The notes: generated by a model from the letters alone, not told the origin. A stretch of 9,072 nt of DNA from Prevotellaceae bacterium (GCA_031289895.1 JAITOP010000281.1:1-9072), one strand, 5' to 3'. Positions 1 through 6,581 are shown, counted from the first letter of the stretch. Numbers and translations: made by a program.

Positions 1-240
1 CTTGGCGTAGAGGATTTAAGCGGCGCAGGCAAATCGAAAAAAGATGTAACGGCAGGCAAAATCAATGAACTAACCATCGGCGATAAAAAATTTCAAAAAG
101 TGCTGACCGTTTTCAATGACATGAACCACTTGAGTATGGGCTATAATCTGCAATTAGATGGATTGATAGGATACGAAATTTTATCGAAACAAAAAACATT
201 ATTGAGTTATCAACATAAGAAACTGATTTTTATTGAGTAA
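1..240 (+). CDS. Retropepsin-like aspartyl protease family protein, C-terminal 79 residues (5' end outside window)
   Basis: Frame 1 is open from the first base to a TAA at 238-240, giving 79 residues with no start, so the gene begins upstream of the window. Near the end (residues 53-61) is DGLIGYEIL, which matches the hydrophobic-hydrophobic-Gly segment (D-G-[IL]-[IL]-G-x-x-[FI]-L) that follows the second half of the barrel in retropepsin-like aspartyl proteases. The tail, a short beta strand ending KKLIFIE, is typical of the secreted or periplasmic Bacteroidota members. The preceding segment INELTIGDKKFQKVLTVF fits the strand that positions the substrate in these proteins. The catalytic DTGA-type motif would lie in the missing N-terminal part and cannot be checked. 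No function beyond a putative peptidase can be stated. The next gene is on the opposite strand and ends at 484. Confidence 0.7.
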   Translation, partial: LGVEDLSGAGKSKKDVTAGKINELTIGDKKFQKVLTVFNDMNHLSMGYNLQLDGLIGYEILSKQKTLLSYQHKKLIFIE

Positions 241-251
241 ACCTGTCTTTG

Positions 252-280
252 TTTGTTGATTTGTTGATTTGCTGATTTGA
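252..280. repeat. Short tandem array, 8-bp unit TTTGTTGA
   Basis: Units are TTTGTTGA (252-259), TTTGTTGA (260-267), TTTGCTGA (268-275) and a partial TTTGA (276-280). It begins 11 bp after the protease stop codon. It is one of three different arrays packed into the spacer between the protease and mutB genes. Confidence 0.75.
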
Positions 281-289
281 AAAAAGCAC

Positions 290-323
290 GCAGATGACGC
301 AGATTAAACAGATTTTCACAGAT
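290..323. repeat. Four RCAGAT boxes at 9-10 bp spacing
   Basis: GCAGAT starts at 290 and 299, and ACAGAT at 308 and 318, so the boxes recur every 9, 9 and 10 bp, close to one helical turn. From memory, similar CGCAGAT...ACAGATTT...CACAGATTTT strings occur as intergenic repeats in other Bacteroidota and environmental genomes. That is recollection and not a search result. No role can be assigned. Confidence 0.6.
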
Positions 324-357
324 TTTTTGATTTTAAAAACTGACAAACTTTCTAATT

Positions 358-412
358 TCTTGGTTCTTGTCTCTTGTTCTTGCCTCTTGGTTCTTGCCTC
401 TTGTCTCTTGTC
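358..412. repeat. Tandem array of heptamers TCTTGNN (8 units)
   Basis: Successive units are TCTTGGT, TCTTGTC, TCTTGT (6 bp), TCTTGCC, TCTTGGT, TCTTGCC, TCTTGTC and TCTTGTC. The first five positions are invariant and the last two vary. The strand is strongly pyrimidine-rich. Open frames crossing it on both strands are low-complexity translations of the array and are not treated as genes. Confidence 0.8.
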
Positions 413-428
413 TCTTTTTATAATCAAA

Positions 429-461
429 AAAAATCCACACGAAAATTTCATGTGGATTTTT
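429..461 (-). terminator. Intrinsic terminator of the mutA-mutB operon, possibly bidirectional
   Basis: AAAAATCCACA (429-439) pairs perfectly with TGTGGATTTTT (451-461), and the inner GAA/TTC can extend the stem after one C/A mismatch. Read on the minus strand, the hairpin starts 22 nt after the mutB stop and is followed by a run of eight T. On the plus strand the T run is five, so it may also stop transcripts from the protease gene. Confidence 0.85.
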
Positions 462-483
462 CATCTTTATTTTGTTTGTAAAA

Positions 484-2622
484 TTACTCGAATTTCTGCA
501 AAAGTAATTCTACCATCTTAATTGCTGCAAGCGATACCGATGTGCCGGGTCCAAATATTGCCGCTGCTCCTGCATCATAAAGTGCCTGATAATCCTGCGC
601 GGGAATAACGCCTCCGCAAATCACAATTATATCGCCGCGTCCAAGTTTTTCGAGTTCCGAAATTATTTGCGGAACAAGAGTTTTGTGTCCTGCTGCAAGC
701 GACGAAACTCCTACTACGTGTACATCGTTTTCTACGGCTTGTTTTGCTGCTTCGGCAGGCGTTTGAAACAAGGGTCCCATATCAACATCAAAACCCATGT
801 CGGCATAACCTGTGGCAACAACTTTTGCGCCTCGGTCGTGTCCGTCCTGTCCTAATTTTGCAATCATAATGCGTGGTTGACGTCCTTCTTTTTTTGCAAA
901 TTCTTCAACCAAAGTTTTTGCTTTTTCAAAATCATTGTCGTGTTTGGCTTCTGCCGAATAAACTCCTGAATTCATACGTATAACTGCTTTATAACGTCCT
1001 ACAATTTTTTCGCAGGCATCCGAAATTTCGCCGAGTGATGTACGTTTTTGCGCTGCATCAACGGCAAGTTCCAACAGGTTGCCTGTGTTTGTTTCTACTG
1101 CTTTGGTAATTGCTTCGAGGGCTGCTTTTACTTCGTTTTCGTTACGATTTGCCCGTAATTGTTGCAATCGTTTTATTTGCGCCTCGCGAACGGCCGTATT
1201 ATCAACATCAAGAATATCAATAGGGTCTTCTTTCGCCAAACGATATTTATTTATGCCCACAATAGCATCTGCGCCCGCATCAATACGAGCTTGTTTGCGT
1301 GCTGCGGCTTCTTCGATACGTAATTTTGGAATACCTGTTTCAATCGCTTTTGACATTCCGCCCAAAGATTCAACTTCTTCGATAAGTTTCCAAGCATTCT
1401 GTGCTATCTCATGTGTAAGACTTTCAACATAATACGAACCTGCCCATGGGTCTATTGATTTACAAACCGAAGTTTCTTCCTGTATATAAATCTGAGTATT
1501 ACGGGCTATACGAGCCGAGAAATCGGTTGGCAACGCAATTGCTTCGTCCAAAGCGTTGGTGTGCAACGATTGTGTGTGTCCCAGAGCAGCTCCCATTGCT
1601 TCGATACAAGTACGCGCTACATTATTAAACGGGTCTTGCTCGGTAAGCGACCAGCCTGATGTTTGGCAATGTGTACGCAATGATAATGATTTTGGATTTT
1701 TCGGATTAAATTGATTTACAATTTTTGCCCAAATCATACGGGCTGCACGCATTTTTGCAATTTCCATAAAATGGTTCATCCCGATAGCCCAAAAGAATGA
1801 TAAACGTGGTGCAAATTCATCAACTGTCATTCCTGCTTTTATTCCTGTGCGGAGATATTCCAAACCGTCGGCAAGCGTGTATGCCATTTCAATATCGCAG
1901 GTTGCGCCTGCCTCTTGCATGTGGTAGCCTGATATCGATATCGAATTAAATTTAGGCATTTTTTTTGCCGTATAAGCAAAAATATCGCCAATAATTCGCA
2001 TCGAAAATTCGGGAGGATATATATACGTGTTGCGAACCATAAATTCTTTCAAAATATCGTTTTGAATAGTTCCGTTCAGCTGTTCGAGCGTGCATCCTTG
2101 TTCTAATCCTGCAACAATATAAAAAGCAAGAATAGGAAGTACCGCGCCGTTCATTGTCATCGAAACCGACATTTGTTCTAAAGGAATCTGGCTGAAAAGA
2201 ATTTTCATATCTTCAACGCTGCAAATAGAAACGCCTGCTTTACCAACATCGCCAACAACGCGAGGATGGTCGGCATCGTATCCGCGATGGGTAGCCAAGT
2301 CGAACGCAACCGACAATCCTTTTTGCCCTGCCGCAAGATTACGGCGATAGAAGGCATTAGATTCTTCGGCGGTAGAAAATCCTGCGTACTGGCGAATTGT
2401 CCATGGACGCGAAACAAACATGCTGCTGTAAGGTCCTCTAAGAAAGGGCGGAATGCCGGCTGCATAGTTCAAATGTTCCATATTTTTCAAATCGGCGATA
2501 GTATAAATATCTTTTACGGCGATTTTTTCGGGTGTCAAAAACGGTTGTTTTGCCCCGCAATTGCAGTCTGTGTTTGCTACTGCATTATTATCAAATGTTA
2601 TATCTGTAAATTTTGGTCTCAT
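484..2622 (-). CDS. mutB: Methylmalonyl-CoA mutase, large (catalytic, B12-binding) subunit
   Basis: This 712-residue protein is the catalytic subunit of adenosylcobalamin-dependent methylmalonyl-CoA mutase, which interconverts succinyl-CoA and (R)-methylmalonyl-CoA in propionate metabolism in the cytoplasm. An N-terminal TIM barrel covers roughly residues 40-560. It carries GIPPFLRGPYSSM (56-68), RPWTIRQYAGFST (72-84) with the active-site tyrosine equivalent Y79, R197 in MVRNTY, and H234 in SGYHMQEAGA. These match Y89, R207 and H244 of the Propionibacterium enzyme at a constant offset of 10. The C-terminal cobalamin domain (about 580-712) has the full DxHxxG motif DGHDRG (593-598, lower ligand H595), SSL (640-642) and the GG at 670-671. 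The ATG at 2622 is preceded by AGGAAAG, and mutA ends 12 bp upstream, so the two are co-transcribed. The N-terminal tail is short and contains CNC (20-22). The gene appears intact. Confidence 0.97.
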   Translation of the reverse strand: MRPKFTDITFDNNAVANTDCNCGAKQPFLTPEKIAVKDIYTIADLKNMEHLNYAAGIPPFLRGPYSSMFVSRPWTIRQYAGFSTAEESNAFYRRNLAAGQKGLSVAFDLATHRGYDADHPRVVGDVGKAGVSICSVEDMKILFSQIPLEQMSVSMTMNGAVLPILAFYIVAGLEQGCTLEQLNGTIQNDILKEFMVRNTYIYPPEFSMRIIGDIFAYTAKKMPKFNSISISGYHMQEAGATCDIEMAYTLADGLEYLRTGIKAGMTVDEFAPRLSFFWAIGMNHFMEIAKMRAARMIWAKIVNQFNPKNPKSLSLRTHCQTSGWSLTEQDPFNNVARTCIEAMGAALGHTQSLHTNALDEAIALPTDFSARIARNTQIYIQEETSVCKSIDPWAGSYYVESLTHEIAQNAWKLIEEVESLGGMSKAIETGIPKLRIEEAAARKQARIDAGADAIVGINKYRLAKEDPIDILDVDNTAVREAQIKRLQQLRANRNENEVKAALEAITKAVETNTGNLLELAVDAAQKRTSLGEISDACEKIVGRYKAVIRMNSGVYSAEAKHDNDFEKAKTLVEEFAKKEGRQPRIMIAKLGQDGHDRGAKVVATGYADMGFDVDMGPLFQTPAEAAKQAVENDVHVVGVSSLAAGHKTLVPQIISELEKLGRGDIIVICGGVIPAQDYQALYDAGAAAIFGPGTSVSLAAIKMVELLLQKFE

Positions 2623-2634
2623 ATTCTTTCCTGA

Positions 2635-4491
2635 TTAAATTCCTAATTCAATTTGATATTGTTTTAACGTTTCAAGCACATTATTACGAACCGAAATAAA
2701 ATGGTTGATTCCTTTTTCCCGTAGTTCGTTTTCACAGGCTGGTGCGCCGGCTACAACAAGTATGCTTTTATCTTTCAATAAATCTGCTATTTGCGGAACT
2801 ATTTCGGCATATTCATCGTCTGACGAACAGGCTACAACAATTTGGGCTTTTGATTCCAACGCTGCTTTTACGCCTTCTTCAATAGTCGCAAAACAATTAT
2901 TATCAATTACTTTTATCCCTGCGCAAGCAAAGAAATTTGACGAAAACTGAGCGCGGGCGCGACACATAGCCAGATTACCGAATGTCAGCATAAACGCTTT
3001 TGGTTGTTTATCCGAATTTTCGGTTTTCATTCTCAACTCTTCGAAAGATTGCGCTGCACGATAAATTTTTATTGGTTCTACCGTTTTATTTTCGGTTTCG
3101 CCGCCGCAATCGCACGATTTACTAAGGGTTTCGCGAAGTTCGTTGTTTAATGTTTCGTTAAAATTAGGATATTGATTTGTTCCAAGAATAATTTCGCGGC
3201 GGGTATCAACATTTGTATTATGTTTTTGCGCGCTTGTTTTAATTTGTTCCTGTATAAATCCCTCTTTCAGCGCAGCGATGTATCCGCCTTTGTCTTCGAT
3301 TGTTTTGAAAAGTTTCCACGCATCCTGGGCAATTAAATTTGTTAGTTCTTCGACATAATAAGAACCTGCCGCAGGGTCAACAACTTTATCAAAATACGAT
3401 TCTTCTTTCAAGATAATCTGAACATTACGGGCTATGCGATAAGAAAAATCGGTGGGTTTTTCAAATGCTTTGTTAAACGGCAAAACTTCGAGCGAATCAA
3501 CGCCTGCAATTGCTGCCGACATCGATTCGGTTGTTCCGCGAAGCATATTCACATAAGGGTCGTAAATTGTTTGCAGCCAAGCCGATGTTACTGAATGTAC
3601 ATACATTTTCTGCGCACATTCGGTTGTTCCTTCGTATGCTTTTACAATGTTTGCCCAAAGCATGCGTGCGGCGCGAAATTTTGCAATTTCCATAAAATAA
3701 TTTGAACTAACGGCAAATGTAAATTTTGTTTTTTTAGCAATTTCGTCTGCCGATAATCCTGAATCTGTGAGTTTTGCAAGGTATTCATTACCCATTGCCA
3801 ACGCAAATGCAAGTTCCTGAACAATTGTAGAGCCTGCATTGTGAAAAACGCAAGCATTTACGCCAATAGTACGAAAATGCGGAAGCGATTTTGCTGCAAT
3901 AACGCTTTCTTTAAGTAGTTCAAAATCTTTTTCTTCGCTATTGCAAAAATTTCCATACAAACTAAGTTTTGTAAGCGGACTGTAATCAATCGAGCCGTTA
4001 ATTTCGTCTGTATTAGTATTTTTCACTTTTTCGGCAAGCATTTTCACTATTTCGGGTGTTTTGCAACAACCTCCGGTGAAATTCAGTTCAACTGCCGAAA
4101 GACAAATATCATTCAGCAAAGCATCAAAATCGCTTTGCGAAAGTCCTTTTTTTCCATCAATTTTAAAACCAATAGAATCAACGCCTTTCATTAATACATC
4201 AAGTGCTTTTTTATTAGCCTCGCTTACATTTTCAGCGCAAAAGTCCTGACGAATTTTCCAGTTGTTGTTGGTTTTTGTCCCGCGAACAAAAGGAAATTGA
4301 GCGGGAGCATAAGTAACGTGTTTGAGGTTTTTCAAATTTTCGGCGCGATAATATGGGCGAACGTTAAAACCTTCCATTGTTCGCCACACCAATTTTTTTT
4401 CATAATCAGCGCCTTTTAAATCTTTGATTATCACCTCTTCCCAAGCTTGTGTAGTAACTTCGGGAAATTCAGTAAATAATTTTTCTGCCAT
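2635..4491 (-). CDS. mutA: Methylmalonyl-CoA mutase, small (non-catalytic) subunit
   Basis: This 618-residue protein is the small subunit of heterodimeric methylmalonyl-CoA mutase and the partner of the downstream mutB product. It has the same overall plan as MutB: a barrel with RGTKTNNNWKIRQDF, SNYFMEIAKFRAARMLWA and SYRIARNVQIILKEESYFD, then a flavodoxin-like C-terminal domain (about 499-618). The B12 motif is absent: the DGHDRG position reads GNLAMCRARAQF (505-516). This is normal for the small subunit, which does not bind cobalamin. The frame remains open upstream to a TTG at 4539, but that codon lies inside the promoter -7 box. I therefore chose the ATG at 4491 (MAEKLF), about 40 nt after the predicted transcription start. 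No good Shine-Dalgarno site is visible. A cysteine motif CDCGG (460-464) sits in the linker between domains. Confidence 0.95.
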   Translation of the reverse strand: MAEKLFTEFPEVTTQAWEEVIIKDLKGADYEKKLVWRTMEGFNVRPYYRAENLKNLKHVTYAPAQFPFVRGTKTNNNWKIRQDFCAENVSEANKKALDVLMKGVDSIGFKIDGKKGLSQSDFDALLNDICLSAVELNFTGGCCKTPEIVKMLAEKVKNTNTDEINGSIDYSPLTKLSLYGNFCNSEEKDFELLKESVIAAKSLPHFRTIGVNACVFHNAGSTIVQELAFALAMGNEYLAKLTDSGLSADEIAKKTKFTFAVSSNYFMEIAKFRAARMLWANIVKAYEGTTECAQKMYVHSVTSAWLQTIYDPYVNMLRGTTESMSAAIAGVDSLEVLPFNKAFEKPTDFSYRIARNVQIILKEESYFDKVVDPAAGSYYVEELTNLIAQDAWKLFKTIEDKGGYIAALKEGFIQEQIKTSAQKHNTNVDTRREIILGTNQYPNFNETLNNELRETLSKSCDCGGETENKTVEPIKIYRAAQSFEELRMKTENSDKQPKAFMLTFGNLAMCRARAQFSSNFFACAGIKVIDNNCFATIEEGVKAALESKAQIVVACSSDDEYAEIVPQIADLLKDKSILVVAGAPACENELREKGINHFISVRNNVLETLKQYQIELGI

Positions 4492-4536
4492 AAGATTTTT
4501 ATCTTGTTTAATTTTAAATATACATAAAATAAACCG

Positions 4537-4569
4537 CAAAGGTATAAAACTTTAACGGCACTTGGCAAT
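4537..4569 (-). promoter_or_regulatory. Promoter of the mutA-mutB operon
   Basis: On the minus strand TACCTTTG (complement of 4537-4544) matches the Bacteroidota -7 element TAnnTTTG exactly. ATTG (complement of 4566-4569) lies 21 bp upstream at the position of the -33 TTTG element. Transcription would start near 4530, about 40 nt before the mutA ATG. No cobalamin riboswitch fits in so short a leader. Confidence 0.7.
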
Positions 4570-4613
4570 AATTTGATAAATTTTTTACAAAAAAGTGTCA
4601 GGAACAAAGAAGT

Positions 4614-4648
4614 TAGAAAGTTTTTAAAGTTCATAAAGTTTTTAAAGT
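4614..4648 (-). repeat. 17-bp intergenic repeat, two copies
   Basis: TAGAAAGTTTTTAAAGT (4614-4630) and CATAAAGTTTTTAAAGT (4632-4648) each differ by one base from TATAAAGTTTTTAAAGT. That sequence is the reverse complement of the unit repeated three times at 7831-7881. The pair lies between the mutA promoter and the left end of the MITE-like element. Confidence 0.75.
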
Positions 4649-4833
4649 TCCCGGTACATGACAAAAATTGAAAGATATTAAATTCAAGTTTAACGAGAGG
4701 GTTGAGCAGTGCCGTTGAGATTGCCTATAATCCACACTTAAAGAATATTTTAGCAAGGTAGCCGTGATTTTTTATTTTAATTTTTTTATATTTTAGTGGA
4801 CGTAAATTCCAACAACATACACCCATACGAAAG

Positions 4834-4917
4834 TTACCATTCTTCCACAAAAATTTTGCTTAAAATTGAAATTAATTGAGTACTTTTGCACTCGACCTTG
4901 AAGTTTTTCGTCATCAT
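4834..4917 (-). CDS. 27-aa open frame inside the MITE-like element, possible remnant
   Basis: This short frame starts with tandem ATGs (4917 and 4914) about 17 nt after the transcription start predicted from the promoter at 4941-4972, and stops at TAA 4834-4836. The peptide begins MMTKNFKVEC and ends KIFVEEW, with no recognisable domain. Its place just after a promoter inside an element with inverted repeats suggests the first codons of a lost transposase, but no homology is recognised. It could equally be a chance frame. Confidence 0.25.
   Translation of the reverse strand: MMTKNFKVECKSTQLISILSKIFVEEW
4855..4888 (+). promoter_or_regulatory. Possible rightward promoter inside the MITE-like element
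   Basis: TACTTTTG (4881-4888) matches TAnnTTTG, and TTTG (4855-4858) lies 22 bp upstream, slightly wide of the usual spacing. It points toward dinB. It is weaker evidence than the leftward promoter because such A/T-rich octamers occur easily by chance. Confidence 0.3.
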
Positions 4918-4940
4918 TATAATTGTTTAGTTATCAGCTA

Positions 4941-4972
4941 CAAAAATACGAAGTTTCAAAGTTTTTTTCAAA
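4941..4972 (-). promoter_or_regulatory. Promoter inside the MITE-like element, leftward
   Basis: On the minus strand TATTTTTG (complement of 4941-4948) matches TAnnTTTG, with a perfect TTTG -33 element (complement of 4969-4972) 20 bp upstream. This is the best-spaced promoter match in the window. It points toward the 27-codon frame at 4834-4917 and, beyond that, mutA. Confidence 0.5.
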
Positions 4973-5063
4973 TAGATAATATTATAAATGGCTAAATATT
5001 AGTTGGTTATTGGTTTTTTTAATTTTTGTCATGTAGTAAAAAAAACCATATTTAAAACCCAAC

Positions 5064-5154
5064 CTAATACAGAATACCGAATACCGATTACAGAATACAG
5101 AATACCGAATACCGATTACGGAATACGGAATACCCATTCCCTAATACCCATTTT
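5064..5154. repeat. Tandem array of 13 heptamers related to CGAATAC, upstream of dinB
   Basis: The stretch divides without gaps into 7-bp units: CTAATAC, AGAATAC, CGAATAC, CGATTAC, AGAATAC, AGAATAC, CGAATAC, CGATTAC, GGAATAC, GGAATAC, CCATTCC, CTAATAC, CCATTTT. The order AGAATAC-CGAATAC-CGATTAC occurs twice, showing duplication of multi-unit blocks. The last unit ends 5 bp before the -7 box of dinB, so the array occupies the place where the -33 element would lie. Confidence 0.85.
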
Positions 5155-5159
5155 TTATT

Positions 5160-5167
5160 TACCTTTG
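5160..5167 (+). promoter_or_regulatory. -7 promoter element of dinB
   Basis: TACCTTTG is an exact TAnnTTTG match, 16 bp before the dinB ATG, predicting a very short leader of about 10 nt. No TTTG is present near -33, where the heptamer array lies. No LexA-like palindrome was recognised. Confidence 0.55.
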
Positions 5168-5183
5168 ATTTTTATATCAGAAC

Positions 5184-6242
5184 ATGCGTAAAATAATTCA
5201 TATTGATATGGATGCTTTTTTTGCTGCTGTTGAGCAACGAAACAATCCCGAATTGCGCGGCAAACCTGTTGCCGTAGGCAGCGAATCGGACAGAGGCGTT
5301 GTGGCAACGGCAAGTTACGAAGCGCGTAAATTCGGCGTACACTCGGCAATGTCGAGTGTGGTTGCAAAACGTCTTTGTCCCGATTTGATATTTGTCCACT
5401 CTGATTTTGACGAATACAAAAAGGCTTCAACTCAAATAAAATCAATATTTTATGAATACACCGATTTGGTAGAACCTTTGTCTATCGACGAGGCTTTTCT
5501 TGATGTTACTTCAAATCTTAAAGGTATGAAATCGGCTACGCTTATTGCAGAGGAAATTCGTAAGCAAATTTTTGAAACTATTGAACTTACAGCGTCAGCC
5601 GGCGTTTCGTACAATATGTTTTTGGCAAAACTTGCTTCGGGTATGAAAAAACCTAACGGACTTACCGTAATTCTTCCATCCGAATCCGAAAAAATATTGG
5701 AAAATCTTCATGTCGAAAAATTCTACGGCGTAGGCAAATCAACAGCCGAGCGAATGCATAAATTTGGCGTTCATACAGGTTTTGATTTGAAAAAAATGTC
5801 GCTGGCAACACTCATTCGATTGTTCGGTAAAACGGGCGAATTTTACTACAATATCTGTCGCGGAATCGATGAGCGAGAGGTTTCGCCCTATTACGAGCGA
5901 AAATCGGTAGGCACAGAACGTACTTTTTCTAAAAATCTTACAACAAAATTTGAACGTATCGCCGAACTGTATTATATCGCCAAAGAACTCGAAGAACGAT
6001 TGGAAGAATCTGATTTCAAAGGGAAAACATTAACTTTGAAAATCAAATTTTACAATTTCGAGCAAATTTCGCGAAGTAAAACCGTTGACGATTACATCGT
6101 TGATTTTAATTCGATTTTAAATTATGCAAAAGAATTACTTTCGCACATCAAAACGGAACAAACAAGCATACGCCTAATGGGACTGACGATTTCGAACACA
6201 AATGTTAAGCCTTCGAATCGCCAGTTGACAATTGATTTTTAG
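5184..6242 (+). CDS. dinB: DNA polymerase IV, Y-family translesion polymerase
   Basis: This 352-residue protein is about the same length as E. coli DinB (351). It copies past damaged bases with low fidelity during repair. The palm begins at once: RKIIHIDMDAFF gives the metal-binding D8 and the steric-gate F13, in the same positions as in E. coli. SIDEAFLD (100-107) supplies catalytic D102 and E103. A helix-hairpin-helix-like segment is seen in FYGVGKSTAERMHKFGVHT, followed by the little-finger domain, with KSVGTERTFSKNL at its start. The C-terminus QLTIDF (347-352) fits the beta-clamp-binding peptide, so the protein is complete. The ATG at 5184 is the only start consistent with the family N-terminus. 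The 3' end overlaps a convergent gene by 38 bp. The upstream region is unusual, with a heptamer array against the -7 box. Confidence 0.96.
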   Translation: MRKIIHIDMDAFFAAVEQRNNPELRGKPVAVGSESDRGVVATASYEARKFGVHSAMSSVVAKRLCPDLIFVHSDFDEYKKASTQIKSIFYEYTDLVEPLSIDEAFLDVTSNLKGMKSATLIAEEIRKQIFETIELTASAGVSYNMFLAKLASGMKKPNGLTVILPSESEKILENLHVEKFYGVGKSTAERMHKFGVHTGFDLKKMSLATLIRLFGKTGEFYYNICRGIDEREVSPYYERKSVGTERTFSKNLTTKFERIAELYYIAKELEERLEESDFKGKTLTLKIKFYNFEQISRSKTVDDYIVDFNSILNYAKELLSHIKTEQTSIRLMGLTISNTNVKPSNRQLTIDF

Positions 6243-6546
6243 GTAATTTCGGCAATATTTTCATATCGTTCATCGATTTCATAAGTTTTTTCCACATATC
6301 CGTCATATCAACCGCAAATGGAAATTCATCTTTGCGCCGTTGCGTTTCTTTTGAATTGGGATGTTCAATCTCAAAACGAATTAATGAACTTAGTGCCGAA
6401 CCAAGCGTCATCTCGGTAATTGAAACAATAGGGCGAGAAATGCTGCGCCACATTGTAACTGTCATATCAACCAAAAACGGGAACTTTCTTTTTTTATGTC
6501 CCGAACCAAAAAAATCATCAAATCCTAAAAAAAATTTCTTCTTCAT
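6205..6546 (-). CDS. Small uncharacterised protein with duplicated FPFxVDMT motif
   Basis: This 113-residue basic protein matches no family I recognise. Support for real coding comes from an internal repeat: KFPFLVDMTVTMW (residues 21-33) and EFPFAVDMTDMW (74-85). The DNA of the two copies shares a 12-bp identity 159 bp apart and in frame (6302-6313 and 6461-6472), but differs at synonymous positions around it. An exact -7 box TATATTTG lies about 36 bp upstream of the ATG. No signal peptide, membrane segment or metal motif is seen. The N-terminus MKKKFFLGFDDFF is lysine- and phenylalanine-rich and precedes a GSGHKKRK stretch. The last 12 codons overlap dinB on the other strand, so the extreme C-terminus (QLSTGDSKA) may be unconserved. 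It could still be a spurious frame. Confidence 0.55.
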   Translation of the reverse strand: MKKKFFLGFDDFFGSGHKKRKFPFLVDMTVTMWRSISRPIVSITEMTLGSALSSLIRFEIEHPNSKETQRRKDEFPFAVDMTDMWKKLMKSMNDMKILPKLPKNQLSTGDSKA

Positions 6547-6581
6547 CTCTAAATATTTTAAATGTCCTTTCTTTCATGATG

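Larger units (their letters stand above)
4655..5035. mobile_element. MITE-like element, 381 bp, with 15-bp perfect terminal inverted repeats
   Basis: TACATGACAAAAATT at 4655-4669 is repeated as its exact reverse complement at 5021-5035. The outermost TA on each side could be a duplicated TA target, leaving a 13-bp repeat CATGACAAAAATT. No other direct duplication is visible in the flanks. The interior has no long open frame, only a 27-codon frame with its own promoter on the minus strand. This is the structure expected of a non-autonomous element or an internally deleted insertion sequence. The family cannot be named from the sequence, and mobility is inferred only from the termini. A large stable hairpin locus that never moved is the alternative. 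Confidence 0.5.

Noticed and set aside
294..521. Plus-strand frame of 75 codons, and a minus-strand frame at 230-451, across the protease-mutB spacer
   Set aside because: Both are translations of the tandem arrays and the terminator hairpin, with low-complexity peptides, and they conflict with gene ends.
4492..4536. Possible cobalamin riboswitch ahead of the B12-dependent mutase genes
   Set aside because: The predicted leader is only about 40 nt and no B12-box-like sequence was seen.
4596..4663. Imperfect inverted repeat TGTCA-GGAAC (4596-4605) with GTTCC...TGACA (4647-4663) around the 17-bp repeats
   Set aside because: The arms are two 5-bp matches separated by a 7-nt bulge on one side with a 41-nt loop; too weak to call a terminator or a second element boundary.
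4431..4664. Minus-strand frame of 77 codons covering the mutA promoter
   Set aside because: It crosses the mutA promoter, the 17-bp repeats and the mutA start in another frame. The peptide reflects repeated AAAGTTTTTAAAGTTC DNA.
5003..5191. Plus-strand frame with EYRIP/NTEYRIP peptide repeats
   Set aside because: The periodic peptide is only the translation of the 7-bp array upstream of dinB.
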